From Pseudomonas nunensis (GTDB lineage: Bacteria; Pseudomonadota; Gammaproteobacteria; Pseudomonadales; Pseudomonadaceae): 64,000 nucleotides of DNA. The notes under the pieces are model-generated. The model made no database searches and was not told the DNA's origin. It saw only the letters and a list, made by a program, of their open reading frames with translations. The stretch is taken from positions 6,326,501-6,390,500 of the forward strand of contig NZ_CP101125.1 in the NCBI RefSeq assembly GCF_024296925.1, given 5' to 3'. This document shows positions 1 through 9,080 of this stretch, in pieces (position 1 is the stretch's first letter; each line of letters opens with the position of its first letter). Position numbers and translations under genes: made by a program.

Positions 1-743
1 GCGAGCGCTACAAGACCATCACCAACGAAGTGAAGCTCTATCTGCAGGGTGGCTACGGCAAGGCGCCGGGCACCGTGAACGAAAAACTGCGTCGTCAGGC
101 CATCGGCAGCGAAGACGTGATCGACGTTCGCCCGGCCGACTTGCTCAAGCCGGAAATGACCAAGCTGCGTGCCGAAATCGGCGCCGTAGCCAAGTCCGAA
201 GAAGACGTGCTGACCTACGCCATGTTCCCGGACATCGGCCGCAAGTTCCTCGAAGAACGCAACGCTGGCACCCTGACCCCTGAAGTGCTGTTGCCGATTC
301 CTGAAGCCGGTGGCGTGACCTCGGCCAGTGGCGAAGGCGTGCCGACCGAGTTCGTCATCGACGTCCACGGCGAAACCTACCGCGTCGACATCACCGGTGT
401 CGGTGTGAAAGCTGAAGGCAAGCGTCACTTCTACCTGTCCATCGACGGCATGCCGGAAGAAGTGGTGTTCGAACCGCTCAACGAATTCGTCAGCGGCGGC
501 AGCAGCAAACGCAAACAAGCCACGGCGCCGGGCCACGTCAGCACCACCATGCCGGGCAACATCGTTGATGTGCTGGTCAAGGAAGGCGACACCGTGAAAG
601 CCGGCCAAGCCGTGCTGATCACCGAGGCGATGAAGATGGAAACCGAAGTCCAGGCTGCCATCGCCGGCAAAGTCACCGCCATTCACGTAGCCAAGGGCGA
701 CCGGGTGAATCCTGGCGAAATCCTGATCGAGATCGAAGGCTGA
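1..743 (+). CDS. oadA: Oxaloacetate decarboxylase / pyruvate carboxylase alpha (B) subunit, 3' part
   Basis: This is the C-terminal part of a biotin-dependent carboxyltransferase subunit; the 5' end lies outside the window and the reading frame is open from base 3. The visible protein has the end of the conserved carboxylase domain, a charged linker (GGSSKRKQA), and a biotinyl domain with the biotin-attachment motif EAMKMETE, where the second-last Lys of AMKM is the expected biotinylated residue. In Pseudomonas the equivalent protein works with a biotin carboxylase subunit in a two-subunit pyruvate carboxylase, forming oxaloacetate. I cannot separate this from an oxaloacetate decarboxylase alpha subunit without the upstream gene. 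A T-rich terminator follows directly. Confidence 0.88.
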   Translation, partial: ERYKTITNEVKLYLQGGYGKAPGTVNEKLRRQAIGSEDVIDVRPADLLKPEMTKLRAEIGAVAKSEEDVLTYAMFPDIGRKFLEERNAGTLTPEVLLPIPEAGGVTSASGEGVPTEFVIDVHGETYRVDITGVGVKAEGKRHFYLSIDGMPEEVVFEPLNEFVSGGSSKRKQATAPGHVSTTMPGNIVDVLVKEGDTVKAGQAVLITEAMKMETEVQAAIAGKVTAIHVAKGDRVNPGEILIEIEG

Positions 744-774
744 TTTAACAGCCTCGATACACCGCTTTAAACCT

Positions 775-802
775 CGGGGGGGCATGTGCTCCCCTTTTTT
801 TT
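775..802 (+). terminator. Rho-independent terminator after oadA
   Basis: A G-run (ggggggg) and a C-run (cccc) form a short GC-rich hairpin followed by eight T residues. It lies about 30 bases after the oadA stop codon, as expected for the end of that transcript. Confidence 0.7.
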
Positions 803-833
803 GCCCGTCGTTTTGGGGTCACCACATACCTTT

Positions 834-923
834 GTAGGAGCGAGGCTTGCCCGCGAAGGCTGTGTGTCAGTCGACATCCTTGTTAACTGACACGGCCTCT
901 TCGCGGGCAAGCCTCGCTCCTAC
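834..923. repeat. REPIN (gtaggagcgaggcttgcccg type)
   Basis: Two inverted copies of a REP sequence, starting gtaggagcgaggcttgcccg and ending with its reverse complement, flank about 45 bases of spacer. It sits between the oadA terminator and the 3' end of the convergent autotransporter gene. The arrangement is that of a REPIN, a non-autonomous element mobilised by RAYT transposases. Confidence 0.85.
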
Positions 924-945
924 AGGTATTTGCGGTGTTCTTTGG

Positions 946-3168
946 TTAGAACGCCATCCGCCACTGGCCCATTACGCCGTGATTGCGGCTGTCACTGCCG
1001 ATCTCGCCGTTGAGGCCAACGCCCACGGTATGGTTGGCCGAAACCCCAAGGTCCAGGCCGGCATCTACCAGCAGGCTGTTGCGATCCAGTTCCACGCCGT
1101 AAACGTTGTAGTTGCTGCCACCCGTGACCAGTCGTTGGCGGGTCTGGGTGTAGACGTCGCCATAAGTGTGCTTCCAGCCAGCACTGAATCGCGGGGTCAG
1201 TCGCATCCCGTTATCCAGGGTGTCGACCTTCGCCAGACGCAAGCCCACCGTGCTGTTCATGTTGCTCTGGGCCTGGTCGTGGACCTTTAGCGCCGCAGCT
1301 CCACCTTTTTCGGTGTAGCCGTCGCGCTGATAGCGTTGGTAGCCGAGGCTGGCGAACGGTTCGATGCTGACGTTGGCGCGGCCCAGGTTGTAGCCCACTT
1401 CGGCGAAGACTTGTTGGGTGCTGGCGTCGTAGTTTCCTTTAGGACGATCACTGAAACCGGTGAACGCTACCCGGCGTGCTGTGTTGCCGTCGTGGCTGCT
1501 GTAAGTCGCGCCGAGACGAAGTGACATCGGACCGTTCTGACGCAATGCATAAGCGCCCAAGTGCCAGCTGTCGAGATTGCCGTCGAATTCGCGGCTATCC
1601 ATCTGAGTCTGGGATTTGCCCCCCATGACCCCCAGGCGCCATTCCTCATCGATGCTCCAGTCGGCGCCCAGCAGCAGACCCTTGGTCGAATGTTGCAGGG
1701 GGTCCACGTCGCGATCCAGTTTCCCGCCGTGGCCAAGAGCTTGCAGCCAGACTCTGCCATTGTCCTCGCTACCGGCCGCAACACGTGGCGCATTTTTTCG
1801 ATCGCGCAGGTTGCCGCTGCCGTGAGTGTTGTCCAGTTGGCGCATGGCCGAGAGCAAGCTGCCACTAACCGGATCGACACTGCTCAAGGTTGCTTTGGCC
1901 AGGTTGGCATTACTGGATCCGGCGAGTTGCTCGAGGGCCAGCGAGGCGGTTTGCTTGTTGGAGGCGAGCAGGGCGTCGACGGCGGCGTTTGTCGTGGTGG
2001 GTGGTTTTTGAGCGGAGGCGGAAGCGTTTGTGGTGGTCGACGGCTTGGGAGCTGCGCCGGAGATTTCAGCAACGGTGGATGGTTGCGCCGCTGACGCATC
2101 GGCGCTAGAGGTTGGCGCCACTTGGGCAACGGCGGTGTTCGTGCTTTCAGAAGCTTCCTGAGCTTGCGGTGCGGTTTGTGGCTCGTCGATGTTTTTGGCG
2201 AACTCCCGTCCGTTGTCGGAAGTGGCCAGACTTTCGATGGGTACTTCGTTACGGGCGTAGGTCAGTCCGACGCTCTTTTTGTTGTACCTGACGGCCGGTG
2301 TCATGAACGCCAAGTCATTTAGTACTTTGCCGAATTTGCCTTCGACTTCGTTGGCTTCGATGAGGGTGTAGCGACTGCTTTGCGGATACTCGCCCGGCAC
2401 CGCAACGATTTTCAGCGTGGAGCCACCGAGGCTGGCAGTGCCGGCGACCTTTATCGTTTCGCCACGGCCATCGGGATTGACCTCGTAAGCCAGGACGCCA
2501 GTCTCTGTAAGGTTCAAGTCACCTTTGATTCTTGGAGCACCGTGCATTTTATTGACGCTGAGCAGGCCGTGAACCTTCAGGCTGCCGACGGTCCCGGAAC
2601 CCGCGAACGTACCGCCATCTGCGACATCCACGGCCCCCACTATCTCGCCTTTGTTGAAAAGCTGGCCGACGGCTATGGCGCGACCCAGAATCTTCCCATT
2701 GTTGGTCAGGATGCCATCGTTCAGCACTACCACGCCTTCTTTGAAATCGCCCTTACTGGTTAATGTCCACGCACCCTGGGAATTGAATAGGCCTTCGAAG
2801 TTTTGTGTGTCTCCCAATACGCCACCAGCGCTGGCATCAAGGTGAATGACGTTGTCGCCTTCACCGCCGTCAGCCAGGCCTTTGAAGCTGCCACCATTCT
2901 TTAAAATGAACAGGTCGTCAGCGTCGGTACCCTTTATCACCATGTCGGGTGTGTTGATCTCCAGGGGAACGGTGCTGCCAGCCGCGGTGAACTGCTGAAG
3001 AATCTCAAGCGGAGTGCTTTTTAGCTCAGCATTCGTGAGCACCTCGGCGCGGGCAGGTGATTCGGTATGAGTAGACAGATCTTGAGCGTTGGTAAATTCA
3101 GCGCAACCCAGCGCCAGCGCAATCGCCAGCGTGAGGTGTTTGGGTCGGAACGTGTGTTGATCGGACAT
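946..3168 (-). CDS. Autotransporter outer-membrane beta-barrel protein, short passenger
   Basis: A type V secreted surface protein of about 740 residues. The chosen start (MSDQHTFRPKH) has an AGAGG-type ribosome site upstream and leads into a signal peptide ending near CAEFTNAQ. The passenger is followed by an Ala/Ser/Thr-rich linker with PSTTTNASAS-like repeats and then a C-terminal autotransporter beta-barrel (WLQALGHGGKLDRD to a terminal GQWRMAF, with Phe last as usual for BamA substrates). The barrel and the preceding SATLSS...SLLSAM region closely resemble the gene immediately upstream on the same strand, so the two are tandem paralogues. The passenger here is much shorter and lacks the neighbour's repeats. 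Substrate or adhesion target is unknown. Confidence 0.85.
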   Translation of the reverse strand: MSDQHTFRPKHLTLAIALALGCAEFTNAQDLSTHTESPARAEVLTNAELKSTPLEILQQFTAAGSTVPLEINTPDMVIKGTDADDLFILKNGGSFKGLADGGEGDNVIHLDASAGGVLGDTQNFEGLFNSQGAWTLTSKGDFKEGVVVLNDGILTNNGKILGRAIAVGQLFNKGEIVGAVDVADGGTFAGSGTVGSLKVHGLLSVNKMHGAPRIKGDLNLTETGVLAYEVNPDGRGETIKVAGTASLGGSTLKIVAVPGEYPQSSRYTLIEANEVEGKFGKVLNDLAFMTPAVRYNKKSVGLTYARNEVPIESLATSDNGREFAKNIDEPQTAPQAQEASESTNTAVAQVAPTSSADASAAQPSTVAEISGAAPKPSTTTNASASAQKPPTTTNAAVDALLASNKQTASLALEQLAGSSNANLAKATLSSVDPVSGSLLSAMRQLDNTHGSGNLRDRKNAPRVAAGSEDNGRVWLQALGHGGKLDRDVDPLQHSTKGLLLGADWSIDEEWRLGVMGGKSQTQMDSREFDGNLDSWHLGAYALRQNGPMSLRLGATYSSHDGNTARRVAFTGFSDRPKGNYDASTQQVFAEVGYNLGRANVSIEPFASLGYQRYQRDGYTEKGGAAALKVHDQAQSNMNSTVGLRLAKVDTLDNGMRLTPRFSAGWKHTYGDVYTQTRQRLVTGGSNYNVYGVELDRNSLLVDAGLDLGVSANHTVGVGLNGEIGSDSRNHGVMGQWRMAF

Positions 3169-3366
3169 CGGGCTTGGCCTCTTTTGCAGGGAGGCCAACT
3201 CTAAAAGCCGAAGCAATTTCAGGATGCCGGGCATTTCCGCGTGTTTTGAAAGGCGTAGATGCATTCTTTGTAGCCGAATCTACTGTGGGCCAGAAACACA
3301 TCCGATTTCACCGATCATCAACAGTTTTTCCCTACAACAATCCCGGACGCTTCCGTTGGCGAAATG

Positions 3367-6324
3367 TCAGAAACTCATCTGCCACTGCCCGATCAACCCG
3401 TGATTACGGCTATTGCTGCCAATCTCACCGCTGTAGGCAACCCCCATGGAATGCCGCGCCGAAATCCCCAGGTCCAGCCCGGCCTCAAGCACCATGCTGT
3501 CGCGATCCAGCGAACTGCCATCGACACTGAACGCCGTGCCGCCGACCACAAAGGCCTGGCGAGTCGAGCTGCTGACATCGCCATACGTGTGCTTCCAGCC
3601 AGCGCTCATGCGCGGGGTCAGGCTCATGCCGTTGTCCAGGGTGCTGAGGTGCGCCAGGCGAACGCCGAAGGTGCTGCTGAAGTTATCCTGGGTTTGTTCC
3701 TCGACCTGCAACGCAGCGGCGCCACCCTTTTCCTGGTAGCTGTCGCGGTGATAACGCTGGTAGCCGAGGTTGGCGAAGGGTTCGGCGCTGAGGCGACCGC
3801 TGCCCATCGCGTAACCCAGTTCAGCGAAGGCTTGCTGGCTGTCGGCGTCGTAATCGCCTTTTGGCCGATCACTGAAACCGTTGAACGCGACGGTGCGTTT
3901 GCTTTCACCCTGATGGCCGCTGTAGGCCGCGCCGAGACGCAGCGCGAACGGGCCGCTTTGGCGCAGGGCGTAGACCCCGGCGTGCCAGCTCTCGACATTG
4001 CCATCGACGCCAGTGGCATCCAGATCGGTTTTCGAATAACCACCGAGCACCCCCAGGCGCCATTGCGGATTAAGCGCCCAGTCGGCACCCAGCACGCTGC
4101 CCTTGGTGCGTTGTTCCAGACCGCTGTTGCCGTGTTCTCCGTCGAGTTTGCCGTAGCCGCCGATGGCCTGCAGCCACAGACGACCTTGGGCGTTCGGATC
4201 GTTGAGGTTGCGTGCTTCCGCCGGTACGCCGGTGGACGCGAGGACCGGCGTATCCCGTTGATCGAGGCCTACCAGCAAGCCTGAACCGCCACCCATGTGC
4301 TGCATGGCCGAGAGCATGCTGCCACCGATCTGGCTGCTGGCGCTGAGGGTGGCGCTGGTCAGGTTGGCGTTGCTCGCGCCGGCCAGTTGTTCGATGGCTG
4401 CACCGGCCGTGGTATTGGTGGTGTTGAGCAACGCGTTGTAGAGCGCGTTGTTTTTGCCGATCAAGGCCAGGCTGTTGGCGGCGTTGCTGCCGTTGCCGGT
4501 GGCGGCGAATTCATTGAAGGCGATGTCGTTGCGGGTGTAAGTCAGATCGACCTGGGTCGGGGTGTATGCGAGGGTCGGCGTGAGGAATGCGTAATCGCTG
4601 GTGACCTTGCCGAACGTGCCGTTGACGCTCGCGGCTTGCAGCACGGTGTAATGGCTTTGCCACGGATAAGTGCCGCTGCCAGGGTTCACCGCCAGGGTCG
4701 CGCCATTCAGGTTGGCGGTGCCGCCGACCATCACTTGCGCGCTGCTGCCATCGGCATTCACGCCATAGGCCAGGGTGCCGCCGCTGCCGAAGGTCAAATC
4801 GTGCACTACAGTCGCGGTGCCCAGTTGCGTGTTGGTTTGCAGCGTACCGTTGACCAACAGATTGCCCACCGAACCACCGCCGGCATACACGCCGCCCTGA
4901 TCGACGGTCAGCGAGCCGGCAATGCCGCCCTGGTTGAGCAGCGTCGCACCATTGCGCACCGCGCCGCCGTCACTGAAATCACCGCTGCCGGTCAGCGTCC
5001 AGGCGCCTTGCTTGACCTCCAGCCATTCGAAATTGCGGCTGGCGCCGAAACTGCCGCCCGCCACATCGTCCATCACCACCCGGTCATAACCGCTGCCGCC
5101 ATCGACTACGCCGACGAAGCGGCTGCCGTTGCGCAAGGTCAGGTTGTCGTTGCCGCCACCGAGGTCGAGCGCCAAGCCATTGCTGCCGCTGATGGTGCCG
5201 CCGTTGATCACGCTGTCGGCGAAGTCTCCGACGAATTTCACGCCGAACCCATCAAGGCCCTGAATGGTGCCGAAGTTTTGCAGCGCAGTCGCCGCCACGC
5301 CCGAACCGCCGCTGCCGTCGTCGACCAGGATTGCACTGTTGGCGCCGCTGATCAGCGCACCTTTGGCGTTCAAGATTGTGCCGCCGCCCAACGCGATGCC
5401 TTCGCTGCCGTTGGCGAAACCACCCTTGTCCACACCGCCCGCACCGACGCCCTGGATGGTGCCGTAGTTTTCGATGTGGGCGATGTTGTCGATGTCCACG
5501 CCATCGCCGTCGCCATTGGGTTGCAGACCCGAGTAGGCGCCGGTGATCGTGCCGTGATTGATGACGGTGCCGTCACCATCGGAGCCGAAGCCTGAACCGT
5601 TGCGGCCGGTGATCTGCCCGTAGTTGACCAGCGTGGCGCCGAGGTCGGTGGTGATGCCGTGACGGCCGCCCGAGATGGTGCCGTAGTTGGTCACCGTCAC
5701 GTCGGTCGCGGTGTCAATGTCGATGCCATCGAATTTCTCGTCGACGCTGTGAGAATCGCCCGTCGAAATCTCGCCGTGGTTGGTGATCGTCGCATTCGCG
5801 CCGGTCTTCATGCCGTCGCTCGCATCCCCACGAATCAGCCCGCCCGCGCGGTTGATGATCGTGGTTTTGACGCCGTCGCTGCGCAAGGCATCCAGGTCCA
5901 GCCCCTGGCCGGTGGTGGAGCGAATGATGCCGCTGTTATCGATCAACAAACTGCCGCTGGCGAAGTTACTGTCGATGCGCAACGCGTCGTTGAACCCGAG
6001 AATCTGTCCGCCGCTGCGGTTATAGATGCTGTAGTTGCGCGCCTTGGTCAGATCGCCGCTGCTGTCGATCGCCCGGCCACCGGTGGAAACGATCTTGCCG
6101 GAGTTATCGATCACTACACCGGCGCCGCTGGTGCTGTCCTTCAGGCTCACGGTCTTGCCGCTGTTGGTGATGCTGCCCGGCGCCGAGATCGTCAACGTGT
6201 CGCTACCACCGAGGGTTTGCGCGGCGGTGGTGGCGGTATCGATCTGCACGTTTTTGGCGTGGGCGGCGGTGGCGCTGATCAGCAGCGCAATGGTCAGGGC
6301 GAGACGCTGGGGCGAGAAGGGCAT
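3367..6324 (-). CDS. Autotransporter outer-membrane beta-barrel protein, repeat-rich passenger
   Basis: A 985-residue autotransporter. A signal peptide (MPFSPQRLALTIALLISATAAHA) opens the protein. Residues of roughly 30-420 contain many short repeats of the type NxGTIxG / NYGxIxG, typical of right-handed beta-helix passengers. A central segment (GAWTLTGSGDFSDG, then GTANLNGATLAV) matches the same region of the downstream paralogue. The last 270 or so residues form the autotransporter barrel ending in GQWQMSF. Such proteins are exported by Sec, inserted by BAM and display their passenger outside the cell. The two paralogues may have arisen by duplication and passenger exchange. Function is not predictable; adhesin is a guess. 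Confidence 0.88.
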   Translation of the reverse strand: MPFSPQRLALTIALLISATAAHAKNVQIDTATTAAQTLGGSDTLTISAPGSITNSGKTVSLKDSTSGAGVVIDNSGKIVSTGGRAIDSSGDLTKARNYSIYNRSGGQILGFNDALRIDSNFASGSLLIDNSGIIRSTTGQGLDLDALRSDGVKTTIINRAGGLIRGDASDGMKTGANATITNHGEISTGDSHSVDEKFDGIDIDTATDVTVTNYGTISGGRHGITTDLGATLVNYGQITGRNGSGFGSDGDGTVINHGTITGAYSGLQPNGDGDGVDIDNIAHIENYGTIQGVGAGGVDKGGFANGSEGIALGGGTILNAKGALISGANSAILVDDGSGGSGVAATALQNFGTIQGLDGFGVKFVGDFADSVINGGTISGSNGLALDLGGGNDNLTLRNGSRFVGVVDGGSGYDRVVMDDVAGGSFGASRNFEWLEVKQGAWTLTGSGDFSDGGAVRNGATLLNQGGIAGSLTVDQGGVYAGGGSVGNLLVNGTLQTNTQLGTATVVHDLTFGSGGTLAYGVNADGSSAQVMVGGTANLNGATLAVNPGSGTYPWQSHYTVLQAASVNGTFGKVTSDYAFLTPTLAYTPTQVDLTYTRNDIAFNEFAATGNGSNAANSLALIGKNNALYNALLNTTNTTAGAAIEQLAGASNANLTSATLSASSQIGGSMLSAMQHMGGGSGLLVGLDQRDTPVLASTGVPAEARNLNDPNAQGRLWLQAIGGYGKLDGEHGNSGLEQRTKGSVLGADWALNPQWRLGVLGGYSKTDLDATGVDGNVESWHAGVYALRQSGPFALRLGAAYSGHQGESKRTVAFNGFSDRPKGDYDADSQQAFAELGYAMGSGRLSAEPFANLGYQRYHRDSYQEKGGAAALQVEEQTQDNFSSTFGVRLAHLSTLDNGMSLTPRMSAGWKHTYGDVSSSTRQAFVVGGTAFSVDGSSLDRDSMVLEAGLDLGISARHSMGVAYSGEIGSNSRNHGLIGQWQMSF

Positions 6325-6414
6325 GGGTGGACAGCCTTTTTGTTATAAGCGGGCCGTCTTGTATAGCGGAGGGTTTTTACAGAATGATGTCTGGGCGAGG
6401 AGCAAATTCTGCAA

Positions 6415-6470
6415 TTTAATGCGCAAATTTCAATCAGATTACTTAATAAATGCATTTTAATGCGTAAATT
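6415..6470. promoter_or_regulatory. Direct repeats upstream of hipA-like gene (candidate operator)
   Basis: Two near-identical 15-base direct repeats, tttaatgcgcaaatt at 6415-6429 and tttaatgcgtaaatt at 6456-6470, lie 41 bases apart in an AT-rich region in front of the HipA-like gene. They match at 14 of 15 positions. Toxin-antitoxin operons are commonly autorepressed through repeated sites next to the promoter, so these are plausible binding sites for the HTH partner at 7867. This is inference. Confidence 0.5.
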
Positions 6471-6556
6471 AGATCGATGATTTGCTTAAAACTGCACTAT
6501 ATTGCATGAGCTACATTGTTTTTTTGCGATGGTACGCATCAAATTGCAGGTGAGAT

Positions 6557-7882
6557 ATGTACACATTGACGCTGCAGGTCTACACCTCTGGTAATTGGCT
6601 GGATGCAATGACTCTGGTTTTTACCGAGCCGGAAAAAGGTTTCGAAGGGCCCTGTCGATTTGGTTACAAAAAAGACTATGTGGCTACCAACCTTGAGTAC
6701 ATCGATTCGCAATTTTCCAAAGCTGTCAGCGCCAGGCTGCCGTTGGATTGGGATAACACGTCGCTGAAAAAAGCGCCGGCTTTTTTGCTCGACATCGCTC
6801 CAGCCGGTGCCGCAAAACGCTTTCTTATGGCGCGTGTTGGCCAAGATAAACCTGAAGGCATCAGCGCTGATCTATTTTTGCTGGGGCGGAGCACGCCTGC
6901 ACCTATCGGCCACATGCGTATCAAGGAGTCGGCTGAAGCTGCAGACGACAGGCCCGCCGTAGGTTTTCGCCGAGAAGAAGTAGTCGCGCGCGACAATACC
7001 TTTTTGGAGTACGCCTATGAGCAGGGCGCAGCGATTGGTGGTGCCACGGGGGCAGGTGGTGAAGCTCCCAAGCTTTTAATGTCGCAAGGGCGGGACGGGC
7101 TTCTTTATCCGGATGCTGTACTAAGTGACGATCAAGTGGTGCAGCATTGGTTTGTGAAATTTGCTCGTAACAGAGCCGCCCAGACTGATCAGATCATTCT
7201 CAAAAGCGAATTTCACTACTACAAGGCATTGCACGTTCTGGGCATCGAGACGATAGCCGAAGATGGGCTTGCATTGGAGGAAGCAACCAAACCCAGTCTT
7301 TGGATGAAGCGCTTTGATCGAGAGGTAACAGATCAAGGTGTTGAGAGATTAGCGGTTGAATCCATCTATTCGTTGGCCGGTGTGACAGTCCCGGGCAGCT
7401 ATATGAATCATCTTGAAGTGATCCAGTTGCTCGCTCGGTTATGGAAACAAGCCGGGCAGGTCGATCAGGTGCCTGCTCTGGTGTCTGATTATCTGCGTCG
7501 TGATTTGCTCAATAAAATTTTGGGCAACTCCGATAACCATGGCCGCAACACTTCGATTATTCGCGGCACGGACTCTTTTCGCCTTGCTCCGATCTACGAT
7601 TTGGCTCCTATGGTGATGGATGACGAGGGTGTCACGCGCACCACCAAATGGCCCAAAGATTTGGAGGTGGCGGGCGAGGTTAAATGGCGCGAAGTGTGCG
7701 ATGCATTGGCGGATATCGAAGATCCTGAAGCGCTATTTGAAGGTCTGCGGACGGATGCTAATCGTTTATTGGCTTTGCCGGACATTCTCACTGCCAGCGG
7801 TCTTCCTGAGGCGACTATGAATCACCCAGGGGTTGCGTTGAGGAATCTAGAGCAGCGGTTGAAGACATGGGGGCTGAAATGA
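6557..7882 (+). CDS. HipA-like serine/threonine kinase (type II toxin family)
   Basis: A 441-residue HipA-domain protein. The N-terminal HipA subdomain (about residues 1-110) is followed by the kinase-like C-terminal domain. The catalytic-loop motif GNSDNHGRN places the expected catalytic Asp at D326, and LAPIYDLAPM gives the metal-binding Asp near D348. HipA of E. coli phosphorylates glutamyl-tRNA synthetase; the substrate here is unknown. The gene overlaps the HTH gene behind it by 16 bases, so the toxin-first order is the reverse of classical hipBA. Its AT-rich upstream region and lower GC than its neighbours hint at acquisition. Ribosome site: AGGTGAGAT before ATG. Confidence 0.85.
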   Translation: MYTLTLQVYTSGNWLDAMTLVFTEPEKGFEGPCRFGYKKDYVATNLEYIDSQFSKAVSARLPLDWDNTSLKKAPAFLLDIAPAGAAKRFLMARVGQDKPEGISADLFLLGRSTPAPIGHMRIKESAEAADDRPAVGFRREEVVARDNTFLEYAYEQGAAIGGATGAGGEAPKLLMSQGRDGLLYPDAVLSDDQVVQHWFVKFARNRAAQTDQIILKSEFHYYKALHVLGIETIAEDGLALEEATKPSLWMKRFDREVTDQGVERLAVESIYSLAGVTVPGSYMNHLEVIQLLARLWKQAGQVDQVPALVSDYLRRDLLNKILGNSDNHGRNTSIIRGTDSFRLAPIYDLAPMVMDDEGVTRTTKWPKDLEVAGEVKWREVCDALADIEDPEALFEGLRTDANRLLALPDILTASGLPEATMNHPGVALRNLEQRLKTWGLK

Positions 7883-8157
7883 CCATCAGTATTGATGCTC
7901 GCGCTCTGTTGATCGAAAGCATTCAAGAAGGGCTTGCCCAAGGCACTCTGGAAATAGGCGAAGCAGTCCGTCGATTACGGGTAGAGGTCACTGGCCTGCA
8001 CCAAACCCAATTCGCGAAGATGTGCAAAATTTCTGTGCGGACACTGGTTCATATCGAGCATGGAGAAGGGAATCAGACGCTGAAATCGCTCAACTCTGTG
8101 TTCAAACCGTTTGGCTTGAAGATGGGTGTGGTGCGGATTCGACGGGATTTCAGCTGA
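7867..8157 (+). CDS. Helix-turn-helix regulator, HipB-like antitoxin candidate
   Basis: A 96-residue protein with an XRE-type helix-turn-helix at about residues 45-75 (LHQTQFAKMCKISVRTLVHIE). It is translationally coupled to the HipA-like gene by a 16-base overlap, which fits a toxin-antitoxin pair. A HipB-like protein would bind and neutralise the kinase and repress the operon. The C-terminal tail (KMGVVRIRRDFS) is short. The assignment as antitoxin rests on the position next to hipA; the HTH fold is read directly from the sequence. Confidence 0.8.
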   Translation: MGAEMTISIDARALLIESIQEGLAQGTLEIGEAVRRLRVEVTGLHQTQFAKMCKISVRTLVHIEHGEGNQTLKSLNSVFKPFGLKMGVVRIRRDFS

Positions 8158-8160
8158 CGT

Positions 8161-8220
8161 TGCGATCTTTTGATACTGGGGCCGCTTCGCGGCCCAACGG
8201 GAGCAAGCTCCCTCGCCACA
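8161..8220. repeat. Single REP hairpin after the hip operon
   Basis: The sequence tgcgatcttttgat is followed by ggggccgcttcgcggcccaa and then gggagcaagctccctcgcca. The last part is the same unit as in the paired repeats at 44268 and 62218. The strong ggggccgc/gcggccc hairpin between two convergent genes may act as a bidirectional terminator. Confidence 0.65.
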
Positions 8221-8243
8221 GATTTCGCGTTTGCTCAGAAGGT

Positions 8244-9080
8244 TCAGCTACGACTCAAATACGCCTTGCCGTAATGCCGCTCCATCCGCGCCTGAATCAG
8301 CTCCAGCCCAATCGACATCACCCAATAAATAATCGCAGCCGTCGTCAGCATCTCGATGTAGCGATAGCTCGATCGTCCATACGACTGTGCCAGAAACATC
8401 ACTTCCCAAACCCCCATCACCGAGATCAGTGACGAGTCCTTGAGCATGGAGATGAATTGGTTGGTGGTCGGCGGGATGATGGTGCGCATGGCTTGGGGCA
8501 GGGTGACGCGCCAGAAGATTACGGTTTCACGCATGCCCAGCGCCAAGGAGGCTTCGCGTTGGCCGTGGGGGACGCCGAGGATGCCGGCGCGGAAGATTTC
8601 GCTCAGGTAAGCGCCGTAGTTCAGTGACAGGGCGATGATCCCGGCGGCGATGGCGCCCGGTACAACGCCCAGTTGTGGCAGGCCGAGGTAGATCAACAGG
8701 ATCTGGATCAGCAGCGGCGTGCCACGAAAGAATGACGCGTAGAAACTCGCAATGCCGAACGCCACGGCGCTTTTCGACAGTCGTCCCAGTGCGGTGATGA
8801 AGCCCAGCAGCGATGAGGCGACGATCGAGCAGGCGCAGAGAAACAACGTCAGCGCCGCGCCTTGCAGAAAGCCATTCGGCGCCAGGTGCAGGCCGACGAG
8901 GTTGGGCAGTTTGTCGAGGATGATCGAGAACTTCAGGTCGAAGCTCAGGAAGAAACTGGCGAACAAGCCGAACATCGCCGCCCAGGTCAGGTACAGCCGC
9001 GTGCGGAATCCAAAGATCCGTTGCAGTCGTGACTCAGCCACCGGTTGCGGTGGCTGGGGAGGTGTCGGGAAAGAAGTCAT
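8244..9080 (-). CDS. Amino-acid ABC transporter permease (HisM/GlnP family)
   Basis: An inner-membrane permease of about 278 residues for a polar amino acid uptake system. Membrane segments are visible from about residue 35 (LYLTWAAMFGLFASFFL) onward, and the EAA loop is present (GVPHGQREASLALGMRETVIFWRVTLPQAM, read in part as EASLALGM...LPQA). The start chosen is the ATG at 9080, which overlaps the stop of the binding-protein gene as ATGA, so the two are translationally coupled. No ATPase gene follows, so the ATP-binding subunit must be supplied from elsewhere. The divergent homocysteine methyltransferase suggests a sulfur amino acid such as S-methylmethionine as substrate, which is inference. 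Confidence 0.87.
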   Translation of the reverse strand: MTSFPTPPQPPQPVAESRLQRIFGFRTRLYLTWAAMFGLFASFFLSFDLKFSIILDKLPNLVGLHLAPNGFLQGAALTLFLCACSIVASSLLGFITALGRLSKSAVAFGIASFYASFFRGTPLLIQILLIYLGLPQLGVVPGAIAAGIIALSLNYGAYLSEIFRAGILGVPHGQREASLALGMRETVIFWRVTLPQAMRTIIPPTTNQFISMLKDSSLISVMGVWEVMFLAQSYGRSSYRYIEMLTTAAIIYWVMSIGLELIQARMERHYGKAYLSRS

